DNA of 9,889 nucleotides from Candidatus Izemoplasma sp. (GTDB lineage: Bacteria > Bacillota_I > Bacilli_A > Izemoplasmatales > Izemoplasmataceae), in assembly GCA_007116205.1 (NCBI GenBank), contig SKIY01000108.1, positions 1-9,889 of the forward strand. The letters are read 5' to 3'. The notes below the pieces were generated by a model, which had not been told where the DNA came from, did no database searches, and saw nothing but the letters and a program-made list of their open reading frames with translations. The first letter of the stretch is position 1. The number at the start of each line of letters is the position of its first letter. Positions 1-6,722 of this stretch are shown here, in pieces. The position numbers and the translations under genes were made by a program.

Positions 1-375
1 AAGCTGTTTCTCAGAAAATGTTTGGACGCCTAAACTAACCCGTCTAAACCCCAAGCGATATAATAAATTTGCGTACCTTTCAGAAACGTCGTTTGGATTC
101 AGCTCAATGGTCGCTTCTTGTAAGTTTTCAATACGAACCATCTTTGCAAGATGATTGATAATCGCTTCTAACAAATCAGGCGCTAAAACTGATGGTGTAC
201 CACCACCAATATATAGTGTTGTTATATCGCTGATTGCTTCCTTATAATAACTGAGTTCAACGATGAGTTGTTCAACATATGCAGCTTTTTTAGATGCATG
301 TGCTACTTCTTTTGCAAAATCGCAATACGTACAAATCGTATCGCAAAACGGAATATGGATATAAAGACCTTTCAT
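1..375 (-). CDS. hemW: HemW, radical-SAM heme chaperone (N-terminal part, runs off the window)
   Basis: This is the first 125 codons of a radical S-adenosylmethionine protein of the HemW (older name HemN-like coproporphyrinogen oxidase) family. The family binds a 4Fe-4S cluster and SAM and is thought to deliver heme to target proteins. Visible motifs are the cluster-binding C11-x3-C15-x2-C18 in IPFCDTICTYCDF, the SAM-contacting GGGTPS at residues 57-62, an ELNP segment near residue 90, and RVSLGVQTF near the cut. ATG at 375 is preceded by AGGTGA with six intervening bases, and the protein begins at the usual family start (MKGLYIHIPFC). The reading frame is open to base 1, so the C-terminal two thirds lie outside. 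HemW is often next to lepA in Firmicutes; here zupT sits between them. Distinguishing HemW from true oxygen-independent coproporphyrinogen oxidase (HemN) rests on the short N-terminus, typical of HemW. Confidence 0.93.
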   Translation of the reverse strand, partial: MKGLYIHIPFCDTICTYCDFAKEVAHASKKAAYVEQLIVELSYYKEAISDITTLYIGGGTPSVLAPDLLEAIINHLAKMVRIENLQEATIELNPNDVSERYANLLYRLGFRRVSLGVQTFSEKQL

Positions 376-393
376 ACGCAATCACCTGTTAAT

Positions 394-422
394 ATTGTAC
401 CATACATAGGGTAATAATAGCG
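394..422 (-). promoter_or_regulatory. Candidate hemW promoter (extended -10)
   Basis: On the minus strand TACAAT (399-394) is preceded by TGG, giving an extended -10 (TGnTACAAT). No good -35 is seen: the hexamer 17 bases upstream is CGCTAT. It lies between the zupT terminator and hemW, where a promoter is expected. The implied transcript start falls very close to the hemW ribosome binding site, so the leader would be extremely short; this lowers confidence. Confidence 0.4.
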
Positions 423-431
423 CTTTTGCAC

Positions 432-458
432 AAAGAAAAAAGGATGCAAGCATCCTTT
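432..458 (-). terminator. Rho-independent terminator of zupT
   Basis: Read on the minus strand, an 8-bp stem AAAGGATG/CATCCTTT with a four-base loop begins a few bases after the zupT stop. It is followed by TTTTTT (partly shared with the stem) and CTTT. It separates zupT from hemW. Confidence 0.85.
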
Positions 459-462
459 AAAA

Positions 463-1326
463 TTACATTGGTAACAAAATCAAACTAAGCGCCATGACCG
501 CCATTCCAGCGAGAAAGCCATATATTACTCTATGATGTGAACCATATTTTTCCGCAGTAGGTAAGAGTTCATCAATAGCCAAATATACCATGATCCCTCC
601 AACACCTGCAAAAACAAGTCCAAACGTTACTGGGGTAATGAAAGTGATCAAGATGAAAAATCCAACCAATGCGCCCACTGGTTCTGCAAGGCCTGATAAA
701 AACGAATATATAAAGGCTTTCTTTTTCGATCCAGTCGCATAATAGATTGGTACGCTGACAGCAATCCCTTCTGGGATATTATGAAGGGCAATCGCAATCG
801 CGATACTTATCCCTAAAGCAGGATTTTCTAATGCGGCAAGAAACGTCGCAATTCCTTCTGGAAAATTATGAAGGGTTATTGCAAGGGCCGTGAATAAACC
901 CATCCGCAATAAAGCTTTAGATTCCCGTGCTTCTTTAGTTGTAGGTTCTTGCATATCCTCAACATCTTTTAGTTCATGCGGATTTGCGACATTCGGAACG
1001 AGTCGGTCAATTACCGCTGTAAACGCAATCCCTGCAAAAAACGCTAACGTTGTGAACAAGTATGCGCTTGAACTACTAAAATGTGTTTCCTCTAAAGATT
1101 CCAAAGCTTTAGGAAAGATTTCCACAAAAGATAAATAAATCATCACCCCTGCGGAAAACCCGAGTGCAAGACTTAAAAAGGCTTCGTTGGTTTTTTTAGT
1201 GAAAAAAGCAATAGCGCTACCTATACCCGTCGATAACCCAGCAAGGGTTGTAAGCAGTAAAGCAAAAAGAATATCACCTGTTGAAAAATCGACATTTAGT
1301 AAGGGGATTAATATTAAGTTTTCCAT
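463..1326 (-). CDS. zupT: ZIP-family divalent metal (zinc) transporter, ZupT-like
   Basis: This 287-residue integral membrane protein belongs to the ZIP family, which moves Zn2+ and often Fe2+ or Mn2+ into the cytoplasm. Two paired metal-site helices are plain: HNFPEGIA (H153, E157) and HNIPEGIA (H182, E186), which match TM4 and TM5 of the family. About eight hydrophobic segments are visible: residues 20-42, 50-72, 88-108, 140-165, 168-195, 205-230, 232-255 and 265-287. A charged cytoplasmic loop at about 110-138 carries an NPH and acidic residues, as in other ZIPs. The length matches bacterial ZupT (about 260-290). ATG at 1326 follows GGGAGG by a normal gap. The gene has its own extended -10 promoter and its own terminator, so it appears to be a single-gene unit between lepA and hemW. 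Metal specificity cannot be read from sequence. Confidence 0.93.
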   Translation of the reverse strand: MENLILIPLLNVDFSTGDILFALLLTTLAGLSTGIGSAIAFFTKKTNEAFLSLALGFSAGVMIYLSFVEIFPKALESLEETHFSSSSAYLFTTLAFFAGIAFTAVIDRLVPNVANPHELKDVEDMQEPTTKEARESKALLRMGLFTALAITLHNFPEGIATFLAALENPALGISIAIAIALHNIPEGIAVSVPIYYATGSKKKAFIYSFLSGLAEPVGALVGFFILITFITPVTFGLVFAGVGGIMVYLAIDELLPTAEKYGSHHRVIYGFLAGMAVMALSLILLPM

Positions 1327-1373
1327 AGCTGCCTCCCAGTTCAGTAAGTTGTTTATTACAATTTCTTTTTATT

Positions 1374-1402
1374 ATTATAGCATTTATACGAAATTAGATA
1401 AA
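1374..1402 (-). promoter_or_regulatory. zupT promoter (extended -10)
   Basis: On the minus strand TATAAT (1379-1374) is preceded by TGC, a perfect extended -10. The hexamer at 17-base spacing, TTTATC, is a poor -35, as is usual with extended -10 promoters. The predicted start near 1367 gives a leader of about 40 bases ending in the GGGAGG ribosome site at 1337-1332. The block ATGCTATAATAAT is identical to the rpsO promoter core. Confidence 0.7.
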
Positions 1403-1437
1403 CCCGTTTTTTTAAAATAGCTAAACACTTTTAAAAG

Positions 1438-3270
1438 TTAATCATCTAAAGATAAAACAGATAAGAATGCTTCTTGTGGCACTTCAACATTACCAACATT
1501 TTTCATTCGTTTTTTACCCTCTTTTTGTTTTTCAAGCAGTTTCTTTTTACGCGTAATATCGCCACCATAACATTTTGCTAAAACATTTTTACGCATTGCT
1601 TTTATCGTGCTTCGCGCAATGATTTTATTATGCAGTGCCGCCTGTATAGGGACTTCAAACATATGTCTAGGAATTAAATCTTTCAATTTATCAGTAATCG
1701 CTTTCCCACGTTTATATGCAAATTCACGATGGACAATCGTCGATAAAGCATCAACGACTTCTCCGTTAATTAAAATATCCATTTTTACGAGTTTGCTTGT
1801 TTGATAACTATCAAACTCATAATCAAATGACGCATACCCTTTAGTAGAAGATTTTAATTTATCAAAAAAGTCATAAACAATTTCGAGTAATGGTAACTGA
1901 TAAATAATTTGTACGCGTGTATCACCAAGGTATGACATCGTTTTAAACCGACCACGTTTATTTTGACAAAGTTCCATTACATTTCCAACATATTCTTTCG
2001 GTGTCATAATAGTCGCCTCAATAAAAGGCTCTTCGATACGGTCAATATCTTGTGAATCCGGTAAAGTACTCGGATTATCAATCGTCTTTTTTGTTCCGTC
2101 ATTCATATAGACATGGTAAATAACACTTGGGGCTGTAGCGATAAGATCGATTTTGAACTCGCGTTCAATGCGTTCTTGAATAATTTCCATATGAAGCATC
2201 CCTAAAAAGCCAGTACGGAATCCAAAGCCTAATGCTTGTGAATTTTCCGGTTCATATATTAAGCTAGCATCGTTTAGTTGCAAGCGTTCTAATGCTTCAC
2301 GTAAATCGTTATACGCATTAGAATCAATAGGAAATAAGCCGCAAAAAACCATCGGATTTAATTGACGATACCCTGGCAACGGTTTATCTGCACTGTTTTT
2401 TTGTAAGGTGATCGTGTCTCCTACACGGACATCTGCCGCATCTTTAATCGCTGCAGTAAGGTATCCAACATCCCCAGCAGCTAAATATTCACGCTTTTGT
2501 TGTTTTGGTGTCGTCACACCGACTTCAATAACTTCAAAAGTTTTACCTGTTGACATCATTTTAATCCGGTCACCCTTTTTAAGAATACCGTCAACGATTC
2601 GAATCGATGGTATAATGCCGCGATAAGGGTCGTAAAAAGAATCGAATACCATCGCTTTTAATGGTGCTTCAGGGTCTCCTTTAGGTGCAGGTACCTTCGC
2701 AATAATTTGATCCATAATATCTTCAATACCGATACCCTCTTTAGCACTGGCTAATATCGCATCACTTGCATCTAACCCAATCACATCTTCAATATCTTTT
2801 CTAACTTTTTCAATATTGGCACTCGGAAGATCAATTTTATTGATTACCGGTAGTATTTCTAAATCGTTATCTATCGCTAAGTAGACATTTGCTAAGGTTT
2901 GTGCTTCAATACCTTGGGCTGCGTCTACGACTAAAAGCGCCCCTTCACAGGCCGCTAAACTTCTCGAAACTTCATAAGTGAAATCAACATGCCCTGGGGT
3001 ATCGATAAGATGAAAAATATATGTTTCACCATCGGTGTGTTGGTAGTTGATTTCTACTGCATTCAGTTTAATGGTAATCCCGCGTTCACGTTCAAGATCC
3101 ATAGAATCAAGCAATTGCTCACGCATTTCTCTAGCAGTAATTGACTTTGTGTGTTCTAAAATACGGTCAGCTAAGGTACTTTTACCATGGTCAATATGTG
3201 CAATAATAGAGAAGTTTCTGATGCGTTTTTGGCGGGACTTTATGTGGTTAATATCAATTGTTTCAGACAT
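1438..3270 (-). CDS. lepA: Elongation factor 4 (LepA), translational GTPase
   Basis: This complete 610-residue protein is LepA/EF4, a ribosome-bound GTPase that affects initiation and back-translocation. The GTPase motifs are intact: G1 AHIDHGKST (24-32), the switch I segment RERGITIK (61-68), G3 DTPGH (90-94), G4 NKID (144-147) and G5 SAK (175-177). EF-G-like domains II, III and V follow. The LepA-specific C-terminal domain ends with the lysine-rich GGDITRKKKLLEKQKEGKK stretch and a short tail. Length and N-terminus match the family. The start ATG at 3270 has a AAAGGA site ending ten bases upstream; aligned to the full anti-Shine-Dalgarno this spacing is acceptable. It has its own promoter just downstream of the rnpB terminator. 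No convincing hairpin terminator is visible after its TAA, so some readthrough into zupT is possible. Confidence 0.98.
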   Translation of the reverse strand: MSETIDINHIKSRQKRIRNFSIIAHIDHGKSTLADRILEHTKSITAREMREQLLDSMDLERERGITIKLNAVEINYQHTDGETYIFHLIDTPGHVDFTYEVSRSLAACEGALLVVDAAQGIEAQTLANVYLAIDNDLEILPVINKIDLPSANIEKVRKDIEDVIGLDASDAILASAKEGIGIEDIMDQIIAKVPAPKGDPEAPLKAMVFDSFYDPYRGIIPSIRIVDGILKKGDRIKMMSTGKTFEVIEVGVTTPKQQKREYLAAGDVGYLTAAIKDAADVRVGDTITLQKNSADKPLPGYRQLNPMVFCGLFPIDSNAYNDLREALERLQLNDASLIYEPENSQALGFGFRTGFLGMLHMEIIQERIEREFKIDLIATAPSVIYHVYMNDGTKKTIDNPSTLPDSQDIDRIEEPFIEATIMTPKEYVGNVMELCQNKRGRFKTMSYLGDTRVQIIYQLPLLEIVYDFFDKLKSSTKGYASFDYEFDSYQTSKLVKMDILINGEVVDALSTIVHREFAYKRGKAITDKLKDLIPRHMFEVPIQAALHNKIIARSTIKAMRKNVLAKCYGGDITRKKKLLEKQKEGKKRMKNVGNVEVPQEAFLSVLSLDD

Positions 3271-3299
3271 GTTTCATCGTTCCTTTCAACGCCTTAATT

Positions 3300-3328
3300 A
3301 TTGTACACTAAATAGGCTTTTATTGCAA
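3300..3328 (-). promoter_or_regulatory. lepA promoter
   Basis: On the minus strand TTGCAA (3328-3323) is spaced 17 bases from TACAAT (3305-3300), a good sigma-A-type match. It lies in the short gap between the rnpB terminator and lepA. The predicted start near 3293 leaves a leader of roughly 20 bases. Confidence 0.7.
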
Positions 3329-3340
3329 TTGATTACTTAT

Positions 3341-3364
3341 TAAAAAGACGCCCGCAGGCGTCTT
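3341..3364 (-). terminator. Rho-independent terminator after rnpB
   Basis: On the minus strand an 8-bp GC-rich stem AAGACGCC/GGCGTCTT with a four-base loop is followed by a run of five T (partly in the stem). It starts only three bases after the 3' strand of RNase P RNA helix P1, and so ends the pnp / Fe-S protein / rnpB region. Confidence 0.88.
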
Positions 3365-3367
3365 AAA

Positions 3368-3713
3368 CTCTATATTCTTATAAGCCATGTTCTGTACCTT
3401 TTCAGGTGACAATCATTTATCTGCGGTTTCCCGCCTCCTTGTGAGTTCGATTCCTCACGCGAAGTGCCCCTACCAATTTTGGGTTTCTAGCTTGTGGGGT
3501 TTACCCGTTCCACCCCAGTCATTTCTTCCTGGGCTCGTCTCTGTGGCACTTTTAAAGGTACTGACACCAGTAAAGGTGTGTTCCCAGCCGTCATCTTTAA
3601 GGATGCATAGCGTTATGGTTTCCGCTATCACAATCACTACAGACATCACAGTCTGTGCTAGCATGGACTTTCCTAACACGCTTAAAGCGTGCTCGATTGT
3701 CAAAAATATAGAA
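3368..3713 (-). ncRNA. rnpB: RNase P RNA, bacterial type B
   Basis: This is the catalytic RNA of RNase P, which removes 5' leaders from tRNA precursors. On the minus strand the universal blocks occur in order: AGGAAAGTCCATGCT (5' P4 region), GTGCCACAGAGACGA, GGTGGAACG with GGTAAACCCC, AGAAACCCAAA with TTGGTAGGGG, and ACAGAACATGGCTTATAA (3' P4 region). Helices can be paired by eye. P1 is TTCTATATTTTT (3713-3702) with AAGAATATAGAG (3379-3368), 12 pairs with G-T wobbles. P2 is GACAATC with GATTGTC. P3 is GCACGC-TTTA-GCGTGT. A GAAA-capped hairpin GCGG/CCGC lies at 3434-3423. The layout matches the Bacillus-type (B) fold. Ends are set by P1 and could shift by a few bases; two more A-T pairs could extend P1 into the preceding stop codon. 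No clear promoter is seen directly upstream. Open frames inside it are spurious. Confidence 0.97.
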
Positions 3714-3890
3714 TTAATGGTTTTCTAATAAATCTTCTAACGTTTCAATGCATGTCCCACATGCAATGCCTGCATCTGTTGCGTCGATTAAAGCATCTAT
3801 AGCATCAATGCCAGAATCAATTGCTTTTAAAATCGTTGACTTTTTGATGTCTTGGCAAAAGCAAATGGTTTCATCTTGCTTATTTCTCAT
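3714..3890 (-). CDS. Small Bfd-like [2Fe-2S]-binding protein
   Basis: This 58-residue protein has the Bfd-like [2Fe-2S]-binding fold, seen in bacterioferritin-associated ferredoxin, the middle of NifU, and nitrite reductase and hydrogenase subunits. The four ligands are C10-x-C12 near the N-terminus (ETICFCQDI) and C44-x2-C47 near the C-terminus (AGIACGTCIETL), at the spacing usual for the family, with two short helices between. The start is taken as ATG at 3890 because the domain begins right after it. This ATG lies inside the last codons of pnp (11-base overlap), with no good ribosome site of its own, which suggests translational coupling to pnp. The frame stays open upstream to 4019, but that part is pnp coding sequence in another frame. 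The partner is unknown: no bacterioferritin gene is in the window. It could serve electron transfer, iron release, or Fe-S/redox sensing. Confidence 0.85.
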   Translation of the reverse strand: MRNKQDETICFCQDIKKSTILKAIDSGIDAIDALIDATDAGIACGTCIETLEDLLENH

Positions 3891-6030
3891 CCGTTTTAGC
3901 TGCTGGGGATTTTTGTGGTTCTGGACGTGGTAGCACTGCTTTTCTTGATAAGTCAATGCGACCGCGATCATCAATACCAATGACTTTAACTTTAACGCGT
4001 TCCCCGAGTTTAACAACATCTTCTACTTTATTTACACGCTCATGTGCAAGTTTTGAAACATGGCAAAGGCCATCTGTGCCTTTCCATAGTTCAATAAAGC
4101 AGCCGAACTTCTCAATACGAACGACTTTACCATCATAGATTTCACCAACTTTAGCAACGCGAACAATTTCTTCAATACGTTTCATTGCGCATTCAATCGG
4201 TGCTGCATCCGTATGCATTATCGTTACGCGACCATCTTGTTCAAGATCGATTTTTACGTTATCACAATCATCGATGATTTGTGAGATTTGTTTTCCACCT
4301 GGTCCAATAACATCGCGTATTTTTTCTGGATCTATCAGCATCAATTTTACTTTAGGTGCATATCTAGAAACCTCTTTACGCGGTTCTTTAATGGCACCCA
4401 TCATGTTTTCAAGGATATGTAAACGTCCTATGCGAGCACGCTCTAAAGCTGTCTGTAAAATGTCACGACTTAATCCTTTAACTTTGATATCCATTTGAAG
4501 TGCTGTAATGCCTTTTTCTGACCCAGCAACTTTAAAGTCCATATCACCTAAGTGATCTTCTAGACCTTGAATATCAGATAAAACGCGTGAAACATCACCG
4601 TCTTGAATAAGCCCCATCGCAATCCCAGCAACAGGTGCTTTGATTGGAACGCCTGCGGCCATCAAACTCATACATCCTGCGCAAATACTTGCTTGTGAGG
4701 TTGATCCGTTACTTTCTAATATTTCTGAAACAATACGGACCGTATAAGGGAAATCTTCTTCATTAGGCATAACTTCTGCTAAAGCACGTTCTCCTAAAGC
4801 CCCATGCCCAATCTCGCGTCTTCCTGGAGGACCGTATCTACCGGTTTCACCTACGCTGTATGGTGGGAAGTTATAATGCAACATAAAGCGTTTATTATCA
4901 GTATCCCCTAAACCATCAACAATTTGATGTTCACCGAGCGCACCAAGTGTTGTGATTGATAATGCTTGCGTTTGACCCCGTGTAAAGAGCGCACTACCAT
5001 GCGTTCTTTCAAGATAATCAACTTTAGATGTTAACGCGCGAATATCATCTAAACCACGGCCATCAGGACGCCGTTTTTCTTCCACGATCAAACGTCTAAA
5101 CTCAGCTTTTACAATCGCATCCATAATCTGTTTTGCTTCTTTTTTAATCACAGCAAATGCTTCTTTATCTTTGTCACTAAAAGCATTTTCAAGACCTTCT
5201 TCAACCACCGTATCAATTGCGTTAAACGCAACCGAACGCTCATCGCGATCTTGAAGTTGAATCGCTTGAATTAAACTTTCTTTGATTTCTTTGTCAATAA
5301 AATCAACAACTTCTGAATGCTTTTCCGGTGCTTCAAAGATCATTTTTTCTTGACCCATCTCAGCAACGATCTCTTCTTGAAATTCACAAAGTTTCGCAAT
5401 CCACTCATGTCCGAACATAATCGCATCAAGCATTTCTGATTCTGGTACTTGACTCGCACCCGCTTCAACCATATTTACCGCATCTTTTGTCCCTGCGACA
5501 ATAAGGTCAATATCAGATAACTCTAAATCTTCTTCGGTTGGATTCACAATAAATTCTCCGTTAACACGTCCAACAACAACCCCAGCAATAGGTCCTTCAA
5601 AAGGCATTGGGCTTAAAGCTAGTGATAAACTACTTCCAAACATTGCAGTCATCGGTGGTGTGCGGTCAATATCCCCACTTAACACCGTGTTAATAATTTG
5701 AATGTCATGTTTAAATCCTTCCGGAAATAGTGGACGAATCGGTCTGTCAATAAGTCGTGCAGTCAGTGTTTCTAATTCTGAAGGTCTCCCTTCGCGTTTA
5801 AAAAATCCCCCCGGGATTTTTCCAGCCGCATACAGTTTCTCCGTATACATGAGCATCAATGGAAAGAAATCTAAATCTGAAGGTTTCTTTGAAGCTTGCG
5901 TGACACTTAATACCGCAGTATCATCGTAGCGTACAACCACTGCAGATGTAGCTTGTTTTGCAACTTCGCCAATCTCTACAATCAGGTTGCGACCATTGAA
6001 GTCCATCTTAAACGTTTTGGCTTCTGTCAT
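3880..6030 (-). CDS. pnp: Polynucleotide phosphorylase (PNPase)
   Basis: This is the 716-residue phosphorolytic 3'-5' exoribonuclease and RNA-tailing enzyme, expected to form a trimer and work with the RNA degradosome. Domain order is a first RNase PH core (about 1-220), an all-helical linker, a second RNase PH core (about 310-545), a KH domain with the IGPGGK loop (about 555-620), and an S1 domain (about 625-695, from VGEIYDGKVVRIEKFGC). The metal and catalytic residues of the second core are kept in EDHLGDMDFK (Asp492, Asp498, Lys500 here; the D486/D492/K494 set of E. coli). An ATG nine codons further upstream (6057) is in frame, but the one at 6030 has GAGGA six bases before it and gives the usual family N-terminus, so I choose it. 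The tail after S1 is short and proline/lysine-rich. A promoter candidate lies upstream, and the 3' end overlaps the Fe-S mini-protein. Confidence 0.98.
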   Translation of the reverse strand: MTEAKTFKMDFNGRNLIVEIGEVAKQATSAVVVRYDDTAVLSVTQASKKPSDLDFFPLMLMYTEKLYAAGKIPGGFFKREGRPSELETLTARLIDRPIRPLFPEGFKHDIQIINTVLSGDIDRTPPMTAMFGSSLSLALSPMPFEGPIAGVVVGRVNGEFIVNPTEEDLELSDIDLIVAGTKDAVNMVEAGASQVPESEMLDAIMFGHEWIAKLCEFQEEIVAEMGQEKMIFEAPEKHSEVVDFIDKEIKESLIQAIQLQDRDERSVAFNAIDTVVEEGLENAFSDKDKEAFAVIKKEAKQIMDAIVKAEFRRLIVEEKRRPDGRGLDDIRALTSKVDYLERTHGSALFTRGQTQALSITTLGALGEHQIVDGLGDTDNKRFMLHYNFPPYSVGETGRYGPPGRREIGHGALGERALAEVMPNEEDFPYTVRIVSEILESNGSTSQASICAGCMSLMAAGVPIKAPVAGIAMGLIQDGDVSRVLSDIQGLEDHLGDMDFKVAGSEKGITALQMDIKVKGLSRDILQTALERARIGRLHILENMMGAIKEPRKEVSRYAPKVKLMLIDPEKIRDVIGPGGKQISQIIDDCDNVKIDLEQDGRVTIMHTDAAPIECAMKRIEEIVRVAKVGEIYDGKVVRIEKFGCFIELWKGTDGLCHVSKLAHERVNKVEDVVKLGERVKVKVIGIDDRGRIDLSRKAVLPRPEPQKSPAAKTDEK

Positions 6031-6036
6031 TTGTTT

Positions 6037-6042
6037 TCCTCT
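6037..6042 (-). promoter_or_regulatory. Ribosome binding site deciding the pnp start
   Basis: AGAGGA on the minus strand ends six bases before ATG at 6030. The in-frame upstream ATG at 6057 has no such site, so this motif favours the shorter 716-residue protein. Confidence 0.75.
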
Positions 6043-6072
6043 TTTCTCTTTTATCATTTTCTACAATTAATA

Positions 6073-6101
6073 ATAATAACATATTTTAACCAATAAGTAT
6101 A
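6073..6101 (-). promoter_or_regulatory. Candidate pnp promoter (extended -10)
   Basis: On the minus strand TATTAT (6078-6073) is preceded by TGT, giving an extended -10. The hexamer at 17-base spacing is TATACT, a weak -35. It lies between the terminator of the preceding unit and pnp and would give a leader of about 36 bases. The region is very AT-rich and other alignments (for example TAAAAT around 6088) are possible. Confidence 0.5.
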
Positions 6102-6126
6102 GTTTTAAAGACCATAATCCTTGCGG

Positions 6127-6164
6127 GAAAAAAGAACAAAGTCACAGCGTTTACACGCCGTGAC
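6127..6164 (-). terminator. Strong rho-independent terminator after the UPF0316 gene
   Basis: On the minus strand a 10-bp stem GTCACGGCGT/ACGCTGTGAC (one G-T pair) with a GTAA loop is followed by TTTGTTCTTTTTT. It starts a few bases after the TAG stop and ends the three-gene permease / amidohydrolase / UPF0316 unit, isolating pnp. Confidence 0.92.
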
Positions 6165-6167
6165 TAG

Positions 6168-6710
6168 CTATCTTCTTAAAATCCCAAACCCACCATAAAT
6201 TGGGCGAATATCATTAACGGTAATAACAACATCTTTTTGGTGTGACTTAATAATATCCAGTGAACGTTGTACCTTACGTCTTGGTACATGCATATATAAA
6301 ATTTCTTTACGGTCATCACGGCCATACGCATCAACCGCCGTTACAGCAAGTCCTGTTGCGCGCAATGCTTTAGATAAATCTTTGCCGTTAATTTTCTTAA
6401 CAATTGCTTCGATTTTGACAGTTCCAATTGCAAGTTTACTTTCAATCATACTGCCGACATAATTCCCTATTGCAAATGCCAACGCATAGACGATAACCTT
6501 AAAAGGATCATCAGTGATATTTGTTAACACCGTTGCCGCTAAAATAACCCAAATAACAACCTCAAAAAACCCGATCGTTGCGCCTTTGAATTTTTCACCT
6601 TTAGTTATTAAAACAATTCTCACGGTTGCCATCGCAACTTCAATTATCTTTGTAAAAAAGATTAAAAAATATAATACCACCGAAGGTATTGACTCTAAAA
6701 TTTCTACCAA
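6168..6710 (-). CDS. UPF0316 (YebE-like, DUF5698/DUF2179) membrane protein
   Basis: This 180-residue protein of unknown function belongs to the UPF0316 group, known from B. subtilis YebE and staphylococcal homologues. It has three membrane segments (about 10-36, 44-64 and 72-92 from the chosen start) and a soluble C-terminal DUF2179-type domain (about 95-180). Family signatures visible are TVRIVLITKG near residue 29, FFEVVIW near 48, AYGRDDRKEILYMHVPRRK near 128, and the terminal DIRPIYGGF. I choose TTG at 6710 as start. AGGAG sits seven bases upstream, the resulting N-terminus matches family length, and the in-frame ATG at 6758 would lie 38 bases inside the preceding gene with no ribosome site. 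It is the last gene of the permease / amidohydrolase unit. DUF2179 domains are suspected small-ligand binders; no function can be assigned here. Confidence 0.85.
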   Translation of the reverse strand: MVEILESIPSVVLYFLIFFTKIIEVAMATVRIVLITKGEKFKGATIGFFEVVIWVILAATVLTNITDDPFKVIVYALAFAIGNYVGSMIESKLAIGTVKIEAIVKKINGKDLSKALRATGLAVTAVDAYGRDDRKEILYMHVPRRKVQRSLDIIKSHQKDVVITVNDIRPIYGGFGILRR

Positions 6711-6717
6711 ATTAACA

Positions 6718-6722
6718 CTCCT
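6718..6722 (-). promoter_or_regulatory. Ribosome binding site supporting a TTG start
   Basis: AGGAG on the minus strand overlaps the TAG stop of the amidohydrolase gene and lies seven bases before TTG at 6710. It is the only good Shine-Dalgarno in the region for this frame, so it decides the start of the UPF0316 gene. Confidence 0.75.

Noticed and set aside
1344..1359. GTAA...TTAC inverted repeat in the zupT leader as a possible Zur/Fur-type operator
   Set aside because: Only four bases per arm with an eight-base gap in AT-rich DNA; it does not match the known Zur or Fur box well enough.
890..1420. Plus-strand open frames, for example 890-1138 and 1187-1420
   Set aside because: They are antisense to zupT, lack ribosome sites and family signatures, and are shadows of the real gene.
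1411..1440. TTTTAAAA repeats just after lepA as a terminator
   Set aside because: The stem would be all A-T, with a long loop and no proper T-run after it; stability is too low to call.
3263..3277. A four-codon frame (M-K-H-V-stop) overlapping the lepA start
   Set aside because: Its ATG is only three bases from the AAAGGA site, too close for normal initiation, while lepA's own ATG has acceptable aligned spacing. It is probably chance.
3470..3703. Open frames of about 77-113 codons on both strands within 3387-3728
   Set aside because: They lie inside the RNase P RNA, whose conserved blocks and helices explain the sequence; no protein family is recognisable.
3891..4019. An N-terminal extension of the Fe-S mini-protein to ATG at 4019
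   Set aside because: The extra residues come from pnp sequence read in another frame, and the Bfd-like domain starts immediately after ATG at 3890.
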